Notes under the pieces: model-generated | What the model saw: only the letters and a program-made list of their open reading frames with translations | The model's database searches: none | What the model was told of the DNA's origin: nothing | Shown: positions 1 to 8,408 of the stretch, piece by piece | Numbering within the stretch: position 1 is the first letter of the stretch | How the letters are laid out: the number at the start of each line of letters is the position of its first letter | Source: DATARH01 sp963773625 | GTDB lineage: Bacteria; Pseudomonadota; Alphaproteobacteria; ATCC43930; CGMCC-115725 | Direction of reading: 5' to 3' | Length of the DNA stretch: 64,000 nt | Assembly: GCA_963773625.1 (NCBI GenBank) | Contig: CAVZCJ010000008.1 | Span: 1 to 64,000, forward strand | Translations under genes and position numbers: made by a program

Positions 1-181
1 AGTCAGTTCGAAAGCATTCGCTTAGCGCCTTGGAAAATCTAAGGGTGTTGAAAGGAGGCCCCCAAAAATCTGTGCAAAACTCACGCATCTTGATTGACGC
101 TGGGCAAATCTTCGGGCACGATCAGGAACGGGAAAACCCTAAACTAGGTACTTGCAGTGCGGACACAGTGCGGACACGGCC

Positions 182-1427
182 GTGGCTGACGAGCTGACCG
201 ATAAATTTGTTCGTGAGTTGCAGCCGGCGACAGCAGGAGGCCAAATCGTGTACGACAGCAGAGTGGGCGGTTTCGGCGCTCGGATTACCGCGGCCGGCGC
301 GCGCAGCTTTATCCTGAATTATCGGGTCAATCGACGAGAGCGGCGTCACACGATTGGCCGGTTTCCGGCTTGGTCAGTTCGGCAGGCAAGAGAGGAAGCA
401 GCAAGCCTCAAGCGCGACATAGATCGAGGGCGTGATCCGGTCCGTGAACGTGAAGCCGAACGCATGACGCCTACCATTGCCGATCTCGCCGACCGCTACA
501 TCAGGGAACACGCCGAGGCGAAGAAGAAGCCAAAATCGATCGAGGAGGATCGGCGAAACCTTCGCCTGCACATCTGCCCCTGGCTAGGGAAGTTGATGGT
601 GGCCGCGGTTGCGCGGGAGGACATCGCCAAGTTGCACCATTCGATGAGCGGTGTTCCGATTTCGGCTAACAGAGTGCTCTCGCTCCTCAGCAAGATGCTC
701 GCCCTCGCGGAGATCTGGGGCCTGCGACCCCAGAACACCAACCCTTGTCGAGGCATCGATCGATATCGCGAGCTGTCGCGCGAGCGTCTGGTCAGCGGCA
801 GAAATTGCCCGACTTGGCCGTGCCCTGTCGGCACACAAGGGTTATTGGGCAGGTCCGGCGGCGATCCGGCTGATGGCGCTGACCGGGATGCGCAAGGGCG
901 AGGTGTTAGGCCTACGGTGGGAAGACATAGATACGCAACGCGGCTGGATTCGGCTGGCTGACAGCAAGACGGGATCAAAAACAATTCCCATCGGTGCCCC
1001 TGCGTTGGCTATTTTAGCCGCGCTGCCACGCGCAGAAGGAAATCCTTATGTCCTACCAGCGGCGCGTCCGCGACACGCCGATAAGGTGACCGGACCGCAG
1101 CACTTCGTCCAAGTTCAAACGACATGGGAAGCGGTGACCAAAGCAGCCGGTATTTCGGGTTTGCGGCTACATGACCTACGACATGGCTTTGCAAGTATCG
1201 GAGCGATCGGAGGCGATTCGCTCTTCATCCTCGGCAAGCTGCTTGGGCACGCCAACTCGGCTACCACTCAGCGGTACGCGCATTTGGCCGCCGATCCGCT
1301 CCGGGCGGTCGCCGATCGAATTTCCACCCAAGTGGCCGCCGCTCAGGCGGTAATATGGATGAAGTGGTCAACCCTGATAAAGTGGCACGACGCTAGATGG
1401 ATAAACGAATTTTCCTGCGATCTCTAG
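182..1427 (+). pseudogene. Tyrosine recombinase (integrase), frameshifted
   Basis: Site-specific tyrosine recombinase that would integrate or excise a mobile element. The N-terminal arm- and core-binding half reads in one frame from a GTG at 182 (a TTG at 152 is an alternative) to about 789. The catalytic half continues in another frame to 1427 and carries the Arg of TGMRKGEVLGL, the Lys of DSKTGS, the LHDLRHG box, LGHAN and the terminal Tyr in QRYAHL. Removing one G near 789 joins SRERL to SAAEIARLG and gives a normal full-length integrase. So it is either recently inactivated or mis-called by one base. It heads the rightward mobile-element genes that follow. Confidence 0.85.
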
Positions 1428-1452
1428 TGCAGCGACTGAACCAGAAGTAGGG

Positions 1453-2139
1453 TTGGTATCATCAACCGACTTCAGTTGGTGGGGAAATGACCCGCCACCA
1501 GAGCACGAACAGCGCGTTCGAACCGGGTGGTATCATAAGGCGATGGCGGTATCGGAGGCCCGCGACACGCTAGAATGTGGCCCCGACGATGAGATCGATA
1601 CGCTTGGCGCTCTGGGCCAGTCACTCGAACGAACGGGCAACGAGTTTGCAGCACAGGAATTAGAGCGCGCAGCACAGCTTGCGGCACAGGAAGCGGAGCG
1701 TGCAGCCCTGGAAGCGAAGCGTTCAGCCGAGGAAGCGGAGCGTGCAGTCCAGGAAGCGGAGCGTGCAGTCCAGGAAGCGGAGCGTGCAGTCCAGGAAGCG
1801 GAGCGTGCAGTCCAGGAAGTGGAGCGTGCACTACAAGAAGAAAAAATTGCGGCGCGGGCAGCAGAGCTTGCAGCACACACATTAGTAAAATCGCACAGAG
1901 AGGCGGGTGGAAGGCGACGTGGTCAAGATCAACGTGCCGCGCGACTAAAGGAGTTGGGAAAGCATATTGAGAAGTACGGTGCCCTTATTGTCTCCGGGAT
2001 CCCTTATCTCACTGCGCGCAAAACCGTTCTCAACGATATGCATTTCGATGGCGTCGGAAACAATCTATCAGACCGGACCCTCCGCAAGTGGTTTCCGAAG
2101 CCGAAAAAATCGGCACTCAGCTTAGCTGAGGTTTCGTAG
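1453..2139 (+). CDS. Coiled-coil protein with tandem heptads and basic C-terminus
   Basis: Not recognised as a named family. Residues about 55-140 are almost only Ala, Glu, Arg and Gln in heptad spacing (AVQEAER repeated), predicting one long coiled coil. The last 60 residues are basic and include LSDRTLRKWFPKPKK, which looks like a short DNA-binding helix-turn-helix tail. It starts 25 bases after the integrase, so it is probably a mobile-element regulator or partition-like accessory; that role is inference from position and composition. The TTG at 1453 gives the long form; an ATG at 1543 with AAGG just upstream is an equally good start. Confidence 0.6.
   Translation: MVSSTDFSWWGNDPPPEHEQRVRTGWYHKAMAVSEARDTLECGPDDEIDTLGALGQSLERTGNEFAAQELERAAQLAAQEAERAALEAKRSAEEAERAVQEAERAVQEAERAVQEAERAVQEVERALQEEKIAARAAELAAHTLVKSHREAGGRRRGQDQRAARLKELGKHIEKYGALIVSGIPYLTARKTVLNDMHFDGVGNNLSDRTLRKWFPKPKKSALSLAEVS
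1744..1827 (+). repeat. Four 21-bp tandem repeats coding for heptads
   Basis: Four head-to-tail 21-bp units: three perfect copies at 1744, 1765 and 1786, and a fourth at 1807 with one visible change (AAGTGG for AAGCGG). Each unit codes AVQEAER, exactly one coiled-coil heptad. The DNA identity between copies means recent slippage expansion and not just protein-level periodicity. Confidence 0.9.
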
Positions 2140-2214
2140 CAGCCGGACTGTTTCTTTACACCCATTCGCGTTGGCGCCCGTCGGGGCACCAAGAGACCTA
2201 AAGGGCGAACGCGA

Positions 2215-2457
2215 ATGGAAGAGACTCGAAACCCGCGGCTGAGCGAAAAGCTGTTGAGTGGCCTTATCCCACTCGCCGATTTCGCCGCGGCGATGAAGAA
2301 GCATCCCAAAACCGTGATGCGCATGAACCCGCCGGTCGTCCGGATCGGTCGGGACGTCTATGTGCCAGAAGAACAAGGCAGCGCGTGGCTCTTGAATAGC
2401 TGTCGGCCGCTTGAGAATGCCACCAAACATGGTCGACGCCGCCGGCGCATAGGGTGA
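2215..2457 (+). CDS. Small excisionase-like DNA-binding protein
   Basis: 80-residue protein with a MerR/excisionase-like pattern: LIPLADFAAAMKKHPKTVMRM as a helix-turn-helix, followed by PVVRIGRDVYVPEE as the wing strand. Such proteins direct excision of integrated elements or regulate their early genes. It lies between the coiled-coil gene and the replication-type gene and ends 8 bases before the next start, so they are probably co-transcribed. The basic tail (GRRRRRIG) fits DNA contact. Family membership is judged only by motif order, so a different small regulator is possible. Confidence 0.6.
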   Translation: MEETRNPRLSEKLLSGLIPLADFAAAMKKHPKTVMRMNPPVVRIGRDVYVPEEQGSAWLLNSCRPLENATKHGRRRRRIG

Positions 2458-2464
2458 CCCGGCA

Positions 2465-3358
2465 ATGGGCGAGATTTCCATGCAACCGCCGGCATCGCCG
2501 CTTGAACGGTTCGGCCGCGTGCCCGCTCGGGCCGCAAAGGTACGCAAAGCTCGCGTCTTACAGGTTCTGATCTCAATAGCCAGCTATGCAGACAAAAATG
2601 GCGTCGCATTTCCCAGCATGACGACAATCGCTCGCGACACCGGAATTGATAAGCGGGACATCCCTCGTCTAATTCACGAAGCTGAGCGCGTGGGATTAAT
2701 ACGCGTAGAGCGTCGCTTCGGTATGGTGAATGTCTACCAGGTGATCTACCAAGCCGGTGTCGGTCCTATCACCGATGGTGGCGTCGGTTCTGCGACCGAT
2801 GGTGGCGTCGGTTCTACGACCGATAGTGGTGACAGGTCTCCAACCGACAGCGGTGTCGGTTCCCCAACCGACCTAACAGACCAACTTAACAAAACAAGGA
2901 GAACAGATAGAGAGGAGGGGACACGGCTAAAGCAGCATTGGGAGCCAGACACTGAAGAAATTGCCTTCGCCGAAGCACTCGGTCTCGATCCTCAATGGAC
3001 AGCAGACAAATTTCGCGATTACTGGCTGGCCAAAACTGGGGCAAAGGCGATTAAGCACGATTGGTCAGCAGCATGGCGCTATTGGTGCCGTCAAGAGGCC
3101 GAATATAGCCAGCGATTAGGTAGCGAGTCTCCGCAGACGCGCACCGGATACCGCTTAGATGCGATAGGTGCCGTTCGTGAATACCTTGCTGCATCGCCAA
3201 CGTGGCGCCAGGAGAGTGCCCAAGAGGCGCCCGACCAGCTTGTGCGTTTACCGGCGGCTGTACCTCCAGTGGCGCCACACACCTGTGCCGCGTGGGATCT
3301 GGCCGATCGCTTAGGTGATCCAGGAAAGGTGCTTCATCAGCGAGATCCGCGCGGATGA
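2465..3358 (+). CDS. Helix-turn-helix replication-type protein
   Basis: Likely element replication or replication-initiation accessory protein. Residues about 20-95 form a winged helix of the type found in phage/plasmid replication proteins (SMTTIARDTGIDKRDIPRLI). Residues about 98-140 are a linker of imperfect repeats (GGVGSATD, GGVGSTTD, SGVGSPTD). Residues about 155-220 carry a DnaT/phage-replisome-like box (FRDYWLAKTGAKAIKHDW followed by AAWRYWCR) seen at the C-terminus of many alphaproteobacterial element proteins. The C-terminus runs out at 3358, overlapping the next frame that carries a DnaA-N-like segment. In relatives the two regions are often one protein, so a frameshift near 3330 is likely. 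Confidence 0.65.
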   Translation: MGEISMQPPASPLERFGRVPARAAKVRKARVLQVLISIASYADKNGVAFPSMTTIARDTGIDKRDIPRLIHEAERVGLIRVERRFGMVNVYQVIYQAGVGPITDGGVGSATDGGVGSTTDSGDRSPTDSGVGSPTDLTDQLNKTRRTDREEGTRLKQHWEPDTEEIAFAEALGLDPQWTADKFRDYWLAKTGAKAIKHDWSAAWRYWCRQEAEYSQRLGSESPQTRTGYRLDAIGAVREYLAASPTWRQESAQEAPDQLVRLPAAVPPVAPHTCAAWDLADRLGDPGKVLHQRDPRG

Positions 3359-3542
3359 CTTTGTTGCGTGGTTTCACGATGTGGAAGTCGACCGGCTCGA
3401 TCGTGAAGCCGGTATTTTGGTTCTTTTGGCCCCAAGCGCGACGGTCGCCGAGGAATTGAAGCGATGGTACTTGACTGACATTCGTGCTGCCTGGGGCATT
3501 TCGAATTTTGAGGTCCGGCTCAAAGATAGGATCCGAGCATGA
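3315..3542 (+). CDS. DnaA N-terminal-domain-like segment
   Basis: 75 residues from a GTG at 3315. The pattern DDFVAWFHDVEVDRLDREAG followed by LVLLAPSATVAEELKRWYLTDI resembles the DnaA N-terminal domain that recruits helicase (conserved F..W....V, then the strand and the final helix). Phage and plasmid replication proteins often end in such a domain. It overlaps the end of the preceding gene by 44 bases in a different frame. Either it is a translationally coupled small protein or, more likely, the displaced C-terminus of the preceding protein after a one-base change. Confidence 0.5.
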   Translation: MIQERCFISEIRADDFVAWFHDVEVDRLDREAGILVLLAPSATVAEELKRWYLTDIRAAWGISNFEVRLKDRIRA

Positions 3543-3591
3543 ACGGATTGCTGAGGCGCTCTGACGATGAGCGCAGAGCTAAAAAGGGGGG

Positions 3592-4008
3592 ATGGGTCGG
3601 AAAGCTTTTGCCGGCGTATGCCGACAGCGCCGGATGGCACCGGGAGAAATTTTACCGACGACCCAAACTTTTGACCTGTTTGGCGACCCTGTTCCTGACA
3701 ACTGGGGCAAGCGTGGTCGGCCGCCGCATATTCCGAGGAGCGAAAACAGAGCCAAAGTCAATATGTTGTTGGCGTTCGGCCGGAATAACGAGCGGATCGC
3801 GCGGTCGCTGCATATCACGCCACCGTCGCTGCGGAAGCATTATTTTTCCGAGCTCAAGTATCGCGACGAGTGTCGCGACCGCCTCGATGCGAGCCTGGCG
3901 ATGATCCTCTGGCGCCAGGTCCAGGCCGGCAATATCAGCGCGATCCGCGAGTTCCGCGAGCTCGTCCAGGAAAACGATCTGATGCTGCTCGGCGGCCCGC
4001 GCAACCTC
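3592..4008 (+). pseudogene. Terminase-small-subunit-like fragment
   Basis: Resembles a family of alphaproteobacterial phage DNA-packaging small proteins. After a short variable head come KRGRPPHIPRSENRAKV, a helix-turn-helix (NNERIARSLHITPPSLRKHY) and a helical tail (RDRLDASLAMILWRQVQAGN then AIREFRELVQENDLM). Similarity stops at about residue 135, near base 4000; downstream codons are the reverse complement of the next gene. The open frame continues to 4284, but that part is read-through. So the 3' end is missing and the gene is joined tail-to-tail to a DUF6876 fragment. Start may be the ATG at 3634. Confidence 0.6.
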
Positions 4009-4299
4009 GGCGATGGGTTTCTCGAAAACCGTCTTGCCGTTGCCGTCCTCGCAGGTAAGCGCCGCCGTACGGTCGGCTTTGACCGTCAGCGTCCACACCT
4101 GAAATTCCTCGGCGGCGACCGCCTTCTGATAGCGCTGCGCCAAGGCGATTTCGTCGAGCAGCCAGTAGGCGCCGCCCTGATCGGCGACGTATTTCGCGCC
4201 GTCGGTGAACAGCACCTCGCGGTTGAGGCCGTGCCGGTACCAGTTCTCGCTGCCGGTGAAGTGCCGAAGATCGGCTTCGCTTAATTTGCCTTCGCTCAT
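4008..4299 (-). pseudogene. DUF6876-family protein, 3' end lost
   Basis: Starts MSEGKLSEADLRHFTGSENW at 4299 and matches the small DUF6876 family, usually about 115-130 residues, through YWLLDEIALAQRYQKAVAAE and CEDGNGKTVFEKPI (residue 96, base about 4012). After that the reading frame is the antisense of the terminase-like fragment and no longer resembles the family. Function of the family is unknown; members are common on alphaproteobacterial mobile elements. The open frame extends to 3652, so a chimeric product is possible. Confidence 0.6.
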
Positions 4300-4825
4300 G
4301 GTTCCCGCCTTTCTTTTGGGCTTGAGGCGCACGCACTGCGCTGCGCCTCTGCCCGTCGGCGAGACCGGGGTAGCAAGCGGCAACGCGGCTTCTCGGGAGA
4401 CCGACAAAAGCAACGCCGTCTGCGCTTTCAGCGCAACGGCCTCTGTCTTTTTCGGCGGAAGCCGCTTGACGCGCGCGAGGGCAGGGCCCTTAGCGACCGA
4501 ACGCCGGCAGGCGGGCGATGGCTGCCCGCCGGCAGGCGGCAAAGCGCGCGTCAGCGATCGTCACCCGAATGGGCGGAGACGGGCCTGCAGGGCAGGGAAG
4601 GGGGCCCGGCTCCGGGCGTCGCGCCGAAGCGTAGCGAAGGCGGACGCCTAGAGCGCGGCCTGTCATCGACAGGCGACGCCAAGTCGCTAGAGGCTACCGA
4701 TCATGTCCGATCTATACCTCAAGCACGGCTGAAATGGCGGTGTTTGCTTCCGCTGTTCTTGAGCAGGGTCTTCCAAATCACCACTTATCAGGAACTCGTA
4801 ACACGAAGTGAAAATGAGAACGATT
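4300..4825. other. Gene-free stretch
   Basis: About 520 bases with no convincing gene. The first 400 bases are very GC-rich low-complexity sequence with frames open only by composition. A nine-codon ATG frame at 4702 has no supporting context. The last 100 bases, just before the DUF2188-like gene, are less GC-rich and probably hold its promoter. Confidence 0.5.
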
Positions 4826-5029
4826 ATGGCCAAGACCAAGATTTACATCGAGCCGCGTGCCACAGGCGGCTTCGGTGCAAAACACGACGGGGGTAAGCGG
4901 GCGGTTATTACGGCCGACACGCAGAGCGCGGTAATTCAGGAAACGAAAGCCAAATATCCGGAAGCCGAGATCCACGTCGCCCGGGTTCGCGATGTTGGTC
5001 CGGGGCCGGATAAATACCGGAAAATTTGA
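4826..5029 (+). CDS. DUF2188-like small protein
   Basis: 67 residues from the ATG at 4826 (MAKTKIYIEPR; an in-frame ATG at 4808 lies upstream). The single-domain pattern matches DUF2188: a strand with IYIEPRATGGFGAKHDG, then RAVITADTQSAVIQETKAKY, then an ending strand with the AEIHVARVRDVG motif. The family is small, cytoplasmic and of unknown function, often on mobile DNA. It abuts the helicase remnant, so this is a scrap of the same element. Confidence 0.55.
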   Translation: MAKTKIYIEPRATGGFGAKHDGGKRAVITADTQSAVIQETKAKYPEAEIHVARVRDVGPGPDKYRKI

Positions 5030-5039
5030 TCGCGCGCAC

Positions 5040-5390
5040 CGTCGGGAAAAGCCGGTCACGCTTGACGACATTATTATCGTCACGCCCTACAACGCCCAAG
5101 TCTTTGAAATCCCGCAGCGTTTGCCGGGCGCATGGGTCGGCACAGTCGAAAGATTTCAGGGTCAGGAAGCACCTATCGCAATCTATTCCACCGCGACATC
5201 GAGCCGAGCAGATGCGCCGCGAGGGATGGAGTTTCTCTACAGCTTAAATCGGCTAAACGTCGCGACATCGCGCGCCAAATGCGTATCCATCATGGTGGGC
5301 TCGCGGGAGCTCTTTGAAACTGACTGCCGCACGCCGCGCCAAATTGTCTGCGAGGAATGCACGACCGTCGTTTATGGCCCCACATATTAA
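5040..5390 (+). pseudogene. C-terminal remnant of a superfamily I helicase
   Basis: Only the last roughly 110 residues of a UvrD/Dna2-like SF1 helicase are present. Visible motifs are IIVTPYNAQV (motif IV region), VGTVERFQGQE (motif V), and LYSLNRLNVATSRAKC (motif VI with the catalytic Arg), followed by RELFETDCRTPRQ. The ATPase Walker motifs and any nuclease domain are absent: upstream is the DUF2188-like gene. The open frame starts at 4992 but similarity starts near 5055. This is a truncated, non-functional relic. Confidence 0.75.
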
Positions 5391-5461
5391 GTCGAGCTTC
5401 AGCGCGCACCTATGCGCGCGCCCCCGACGCAGAGCGCCCGGCGTCACGCCCTGGCGAGCGA

Positions 5462-6313
5462 TCACCGCGCGATTAATACCGGTATCGTTGATGCCAGGAT
5501 GATGTGACGTGTGGCTCCGCCAAATATTATCTGCCGGAGGCGGCTGCGGGCGTAAGCGCCCTTGAGCAGCCGATCGGCGCCAGCAGCTACCGCTTCCCTC
5601 AGGAAGGACTCAGCCAGGGGTTTACGGCGACCGACGGCCATGCGCAGGCTTACATTTATGCCGTGTGATCGAAGGGCTTCCGCAAGTTCTTGACCCGTAG
5701 GGCCGGGGTCCGGCATCTGTTGACTGGCGACCGTGACCACGACTACGCGCTTTGCCTGTTTGAGAAACGGCATTCCCAGAGCGATGGTCCGAGCGGTCTC
5801 CGCGCTGCCATTCCAGGCGATCGCAATGACCTCGCCCAAGACCCGTGGGTCTGCCTCCGGCACTACGAGTACCGGACGGCCGCTTTCATACAAGGCATCC
5901 TCAAAGGTGAGTCCGGCAATAGAGGCGAGCCTACTTGGTTGTTGGACCACAATAAGATCGTAGGCCCTGCCGGTACAGCCAACGGCGGGCCTTTGCTCGC
6001 GGCCTTCATCAAACCACGAGGCACTCGGCCCGTCGTGTCCTGCCGGCACCGGGCCGAGCGGGACCCCGCGCGCGTTCATGAACCCCTTGAAAAATAACTC
6101 CGCCTGATCCCGCCGCGCATGACCCTCGCGTTCCCGCGCTCGATCGAGATCGGAGGCCGAAGAGCCCGGCTCCCATCCGAATATATCGGCGTATTCAGAG
6201 CCCAGACCATGCATGCCGGTGATATGACCGCGGAACCGCCGCGCAACCAGCAACGCCGCTTCGAGAGCGGGTCCGCTCGGGCCATCGGCAACCACGGTCA
6301 ACAAGCTCTTCAT
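5462..6313 (-). CDS. Universal stress protein (two Usp domains)
   Basis: UspA-superfamily cytoplasmic stress protein of 283 residues with two tandem Usp domains. The first starts MKSLLTVVADGPSGPALEAA; the second starts near EVIAIAWNGSAETARTIALG and ends with the nucleotide-binding-type segment LLKGAYARSRLRQIIFGGAT followed by HIILASTIPVLIAR. I chose the ATG at 6313 because the sequence before it, although open, covers a terminator-like hairpin. It is the last gene of a leftward group of small genes. Such proteins are commonly induced by starvation, low oxygen or oxidative stress; no operator is visible here. Confidence 0.85.
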   Translation of the reverse strand: MKSLLTVVADGPSGPALEAALLVARRFRGHITGMHGLGSEYADIFGWEPGSSASDLDRAREREGHARRDQAELFFKGFMNARGVPLGPVPAGHDGPSASWFDEGREQRPAVGCTGRAYDLIVVQQPSRLASIAGLTFEDALYESGRPVLVVPEADPRVLGEVIAIAWNGSAETARTIALGMPFLKQAKRVVVVTVASQQMPDPGPTGQELAEALRSHGINVSLRMAVGRRKPLAESFLREAVAAGADRLLKGAYARSRLRQIIFGGATRHIILASTIPVLIAR

Positions 6314-6329
6314 GCGCGGGCCGCTCCCG

Positions 6330-6360
6330 GCCAAAAAACCCAACAACAACTCGTTGTTGG
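6330..6360 (-). terminator. Intrinsic terminator-like hairpin in the usp leader
   Basis: Read on the minus strand: CCAACAAC, loop GAGTT, GTTGTTGG, then GTTTTTT. A perfect 8-bp stem followed by a T run lies between the upstream small gene (stop at 6389) and the usp start (6313), leaving only about 17 bases to the ATG. Either it ends the upstream transcript or it acts as an attenuator of usp. Confidence 0.6.
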
Positions 6361-6388
6361 AACCTGGCAATAAGGCGGTGTCAGCCAG

Positions 6389-6601
6389 CTATCCTTCGGG
6401 CGCCGCACTCGAGATCGCGGCGACCGTATCAGCCACCTCCTGCCAGAAACGCGCCGTCTTTATGTGTCCGTGACGGCGAAAATTCTCTGCCCGCGCCAAC
6501 ATGATCGGGCGCGCTTCGCACCCAAAGACTTCAATTTTTCGGCGCGCCAGTTCGGCGACATCGAGGTCTTTGGTGTTTGGAATATTATGGCGTGGCATCA
6601 T
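6389..6601 (-). CDS. Hypothetical small protein
   Basis: 70 residues, no recognised domain. Mixed charged helices (DVAELARRKIEVFGCEARP, then MLARAENFRRHGHIKTARFW) and a hydrophobic Ala-rich end suggest a small all-helical soluble protein. Its ATG overlaps the stop of the upstream gene by four bases (ATGA at 6598-6601), so the two are translationally coupled. Placement directly ahead of usp suggests a shared stress regulon; the role is unknown. Confidence 0.6.
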   Translation of the reverse strand: MMPRHNIPNTKDLDVAELARRKIEVFGCEARPIMLARAENFRRHGHIKTARFWQEVADTVAAISSAAPEG

Positions 6602-6822
6602 TCGCTCGCCGGGCCGGTATCCAGCTCTAGTTGAAGGCGAAATCCGCTTAAGACATACTTAGTCTCGTGGGCGAGCAAAATCAAATGGTAGCGGTTATCC
6701 TTGAATAAAGAGCGGATCCTGCCGAGGGCTTTATCTTTGGTTTTATAATGTTCCTTCCGCGGCCTGTCTTGGAGGCTCGGCTCGTTCGCCGCGCGTTCTA
6801 CATAGAAGACCTGATAGGGCAT
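6598..6822 (-). CDS. Hypothetical small protein
   Basis: 74 residues starting MPYQVFYVERAANEPSLQDR. A beta-strand-rich start, a basic middle (EHYKTKDKALGRIRSLFKD) and a strand-rich end (HLILLAHETKYVLSGF) suggest one small alpha/beta domain. No family is recognised. First gene of the three-gene unit with the next small gene and usp. Confidence 0.6.
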   Translation of the reverse strand: MPYQVFYVERAANEPSLQDRPRKEHYKTKDKALGRIRSLFKDNRYHLILLAHETKYVLSGFRLQLELDTGPASE

Positions 6823-7029
6823 GTTTTCCCTCCCTAAACCGTTTTTGCCCGCTTTTTTCTTCGCAGGCTATCGGTTGATCGGCATCCCTAATCGCTCCCT
6901 AATGATGCGGGGTAGGCAATCATAATGATAGATAACACCTAAGTTTCCATCCTCTGAAGTGCAACTATGATGCGCCAGCGAATTAAGTATTTCTGCCATG
7001 CATCGATGGAATCGCGGTGTCTCATCGCC

Positions 7030-7449
7030 TTACGCGTGGCCTGTCGTCGCCGCGCGCCGAAGCACATTTTGGCAGAAAGCCTTCCCCTCGAAGATTGGCT
7101 GACCCTCCGGACCCTCAAAGATCGGCTCCTCGGCCGCCGCCTTCAACAAATCACCATGAACAAAGGTAATACCCTCCGCCGTTCCGGGATATTTCAGGCC
7201 TTTAAACTCGTCATTATGCAGTACCGAATCGAGCGCCATCAGGCGAAGAGTAAGGACCATCGCTAGAAACACGTCCTCCTTGCCTTTGTTTTTCCTGGTG
7301 ATGTGTTCGACAACACGGGTGAGTTTGGTATCAAAATCCTTCCATTCTTCGGACGGAAGCGCTGCCCACATAATCATGACTTCTCCGAGAAGATCGGCCG
7401 AAACCTTAGCCGCATTGACCTCTTGTTTGAATTCTTGAAGTGTGGACAT
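7030..7449 (-). CDS. Hypothetical helical protein
   Basis: 139 residues, no recognised family. Predicted mostly helical: EFKQEVNAAKVSADLLGEVM, then WKDFDTKLTRVVEHITRKNK and FLAMVLTLRLMALDSVLHND. The tail has repeated EGPEGQP/FEGK-like turns. No signal peptide or membrane segment. It lies in the same leftward run as usp, separated by about 200 bases with a C-rich pyrimidine tract. Confidence 0.55.
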   Translation of the reverse strand: MSTLQEFKQEVNAAKVSADLLGEVMIMWAALPSEEWKDFDTKLTRVVEHITRKNKGKEDVFLAMVLTLRLMALDSVLHNDEFKGLKYPGTAEGITFVHGDLLKAAAEEPIFEGPEGQPIFEGKAFCQNVLRRAATTGHA

Positions 7450-7500
7450 AGTCGTTGCTCCCTGTGGGAAGACAAATTCGTATGCGGGCCGCCCGAACTT

Positions 7501-7704
7501 TCAGCGTGAACCGCCATTAGGCGGGTCCGCGGATTTTGCCATGGTGGCCAGCAGCGCTCGGAGTTGGGCCGCATCGACCCCATCGCTGCTCATCAGCAGG
7601 CGCACGAGCGGATTCTCCAGCAGTTCCGCCAGTGTGACCTCCGCGAATGCGCGTGGGTCGAACCATCGGGAAAAGCTCGTATCATGAGCATCCGGCTGCT
7701 TCAT
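7501..7704 (-). CDS. Hypothetical small protein
   Basis: 67 residues (MKQPDAHDTSFSRWFDPRAF...). Contains a Leu-rich amphipathic helix (AEVTLAELLENPLVRLLMSS) and a second helix with LRALLATMAK. No family recognised. Its ATG overlaps the stop of the upstream gene by four bases (7701-7704), so the two form a coupled pair. Confidence 0.55.
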   Translation of the reverse strand: MKQPDAHDTSFSRWFDPRAFAEVTLAELLENPLVRLLMSSDGVDAAQLRALLATMAKSADPPNGGSR

Positions 7705-8036
7705 GCTTTGCCGGCATCGAGGTGCTTGAGCGCGAGGGTGAGGGCGGCGCGTTTGTCGTAATCGGAGAAGCGCAGAACCTCATGCTCGAGCTGTCTCGCG
7801 ATTTCATCGCGGAGGGCCTGGGTCGAGGAGCAAGAAAGAACCCGGCACGCAGCATCGAATTCGGCTAGGATTTCCGCCAATTTTACCCTCCACGTGCCAT
7901 CCGCCGTGGCCTGACGAGCCAAGCGAAGGAGACGGCCATGATACCGGCCATAGAGGTTGCTCATCGGCGGTTTCCCGGTGGACCGGGCAGGGTCATCGAG
8001 CTCCCTAGCGTCTTTCGCATAGTGCTCGAAGACCAT
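7701..8036 (-). CDS. Hypothetical small protein
   Basis: Up to 111 residues; an internal ATG at 7964 (MSNLYGRYHGRLLRLARQAT) is a plausible shorter start. Helical and charged, with a C-terminal half resembling small helical regulators (ALRDEIARQLEHEVLRFSDY). No family recognised. First gene of a two-gene leftward unit, divergent from hyfB across a 370-base gap. Confidence 0.5.
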   Translation of the reverse strand: MVFEHYAKDARELDDPARSTGKPPMSNLYGRYHGRLLRLARQATADGTWRVKLAEILAEFDAACRVLSCSSTQALRDEIARQLEHEVLRFSDYDKRAALTLALKHLDAGKA

Positions 8037-8408
8037 CGCACATGACTGACCATCTGCTATCGTCGATGGATCACACCTCAGATGTCAAGATCAGGCCGGC
8101 AAGATTTTTGGCACCCGTTGACCCGACTAAGCGAATACGGTACCTACCGTGATCGCGGGAGCGATTCGGATCGGCATTGTCGTCTCCGCTCGCAGGCGAA
8201 AAGGGGCGGCGTGGCGCATAGACACCGTCAAATTCAATTCACGAGGTTCATCTGTAGGCACTGAGCCACGTAGCGCCCGAGTACCCCCTTATGAAGCCCG
8301 TTGCCGGTGGGATGTGCGAGAAGTTCCTATATCTCTTGTCTACAGTTCTCTGACAGATTGGACGCTGCGTCTTTCGCTCGCGGCGAGCAGTAACGGCGTG
8401 GGCAGCCG
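8037..8408. promoter_or_regulatory. Divergent intergenic region upstream of hyfB
   Basis: About 370 bases between a leftward small gene and the rightward hyf operon. No convincing gene in any frame. It must hold the promoters of both units; I see no clear sigma-54 or operator motif. Confidence 0.5.

Noticed and set aside
1744..1827. CRISPR array
   Set aside because: Units are contiguous without spacers and encode protein heptads; no cas genes in the window. The 25-bp repeats at 40989 are also only two copies.
1472..1882. Minus-strand frame with HAPLPGL repeats
   Set aside because: It is the antisense reading of the 21-bp heptad repeats.
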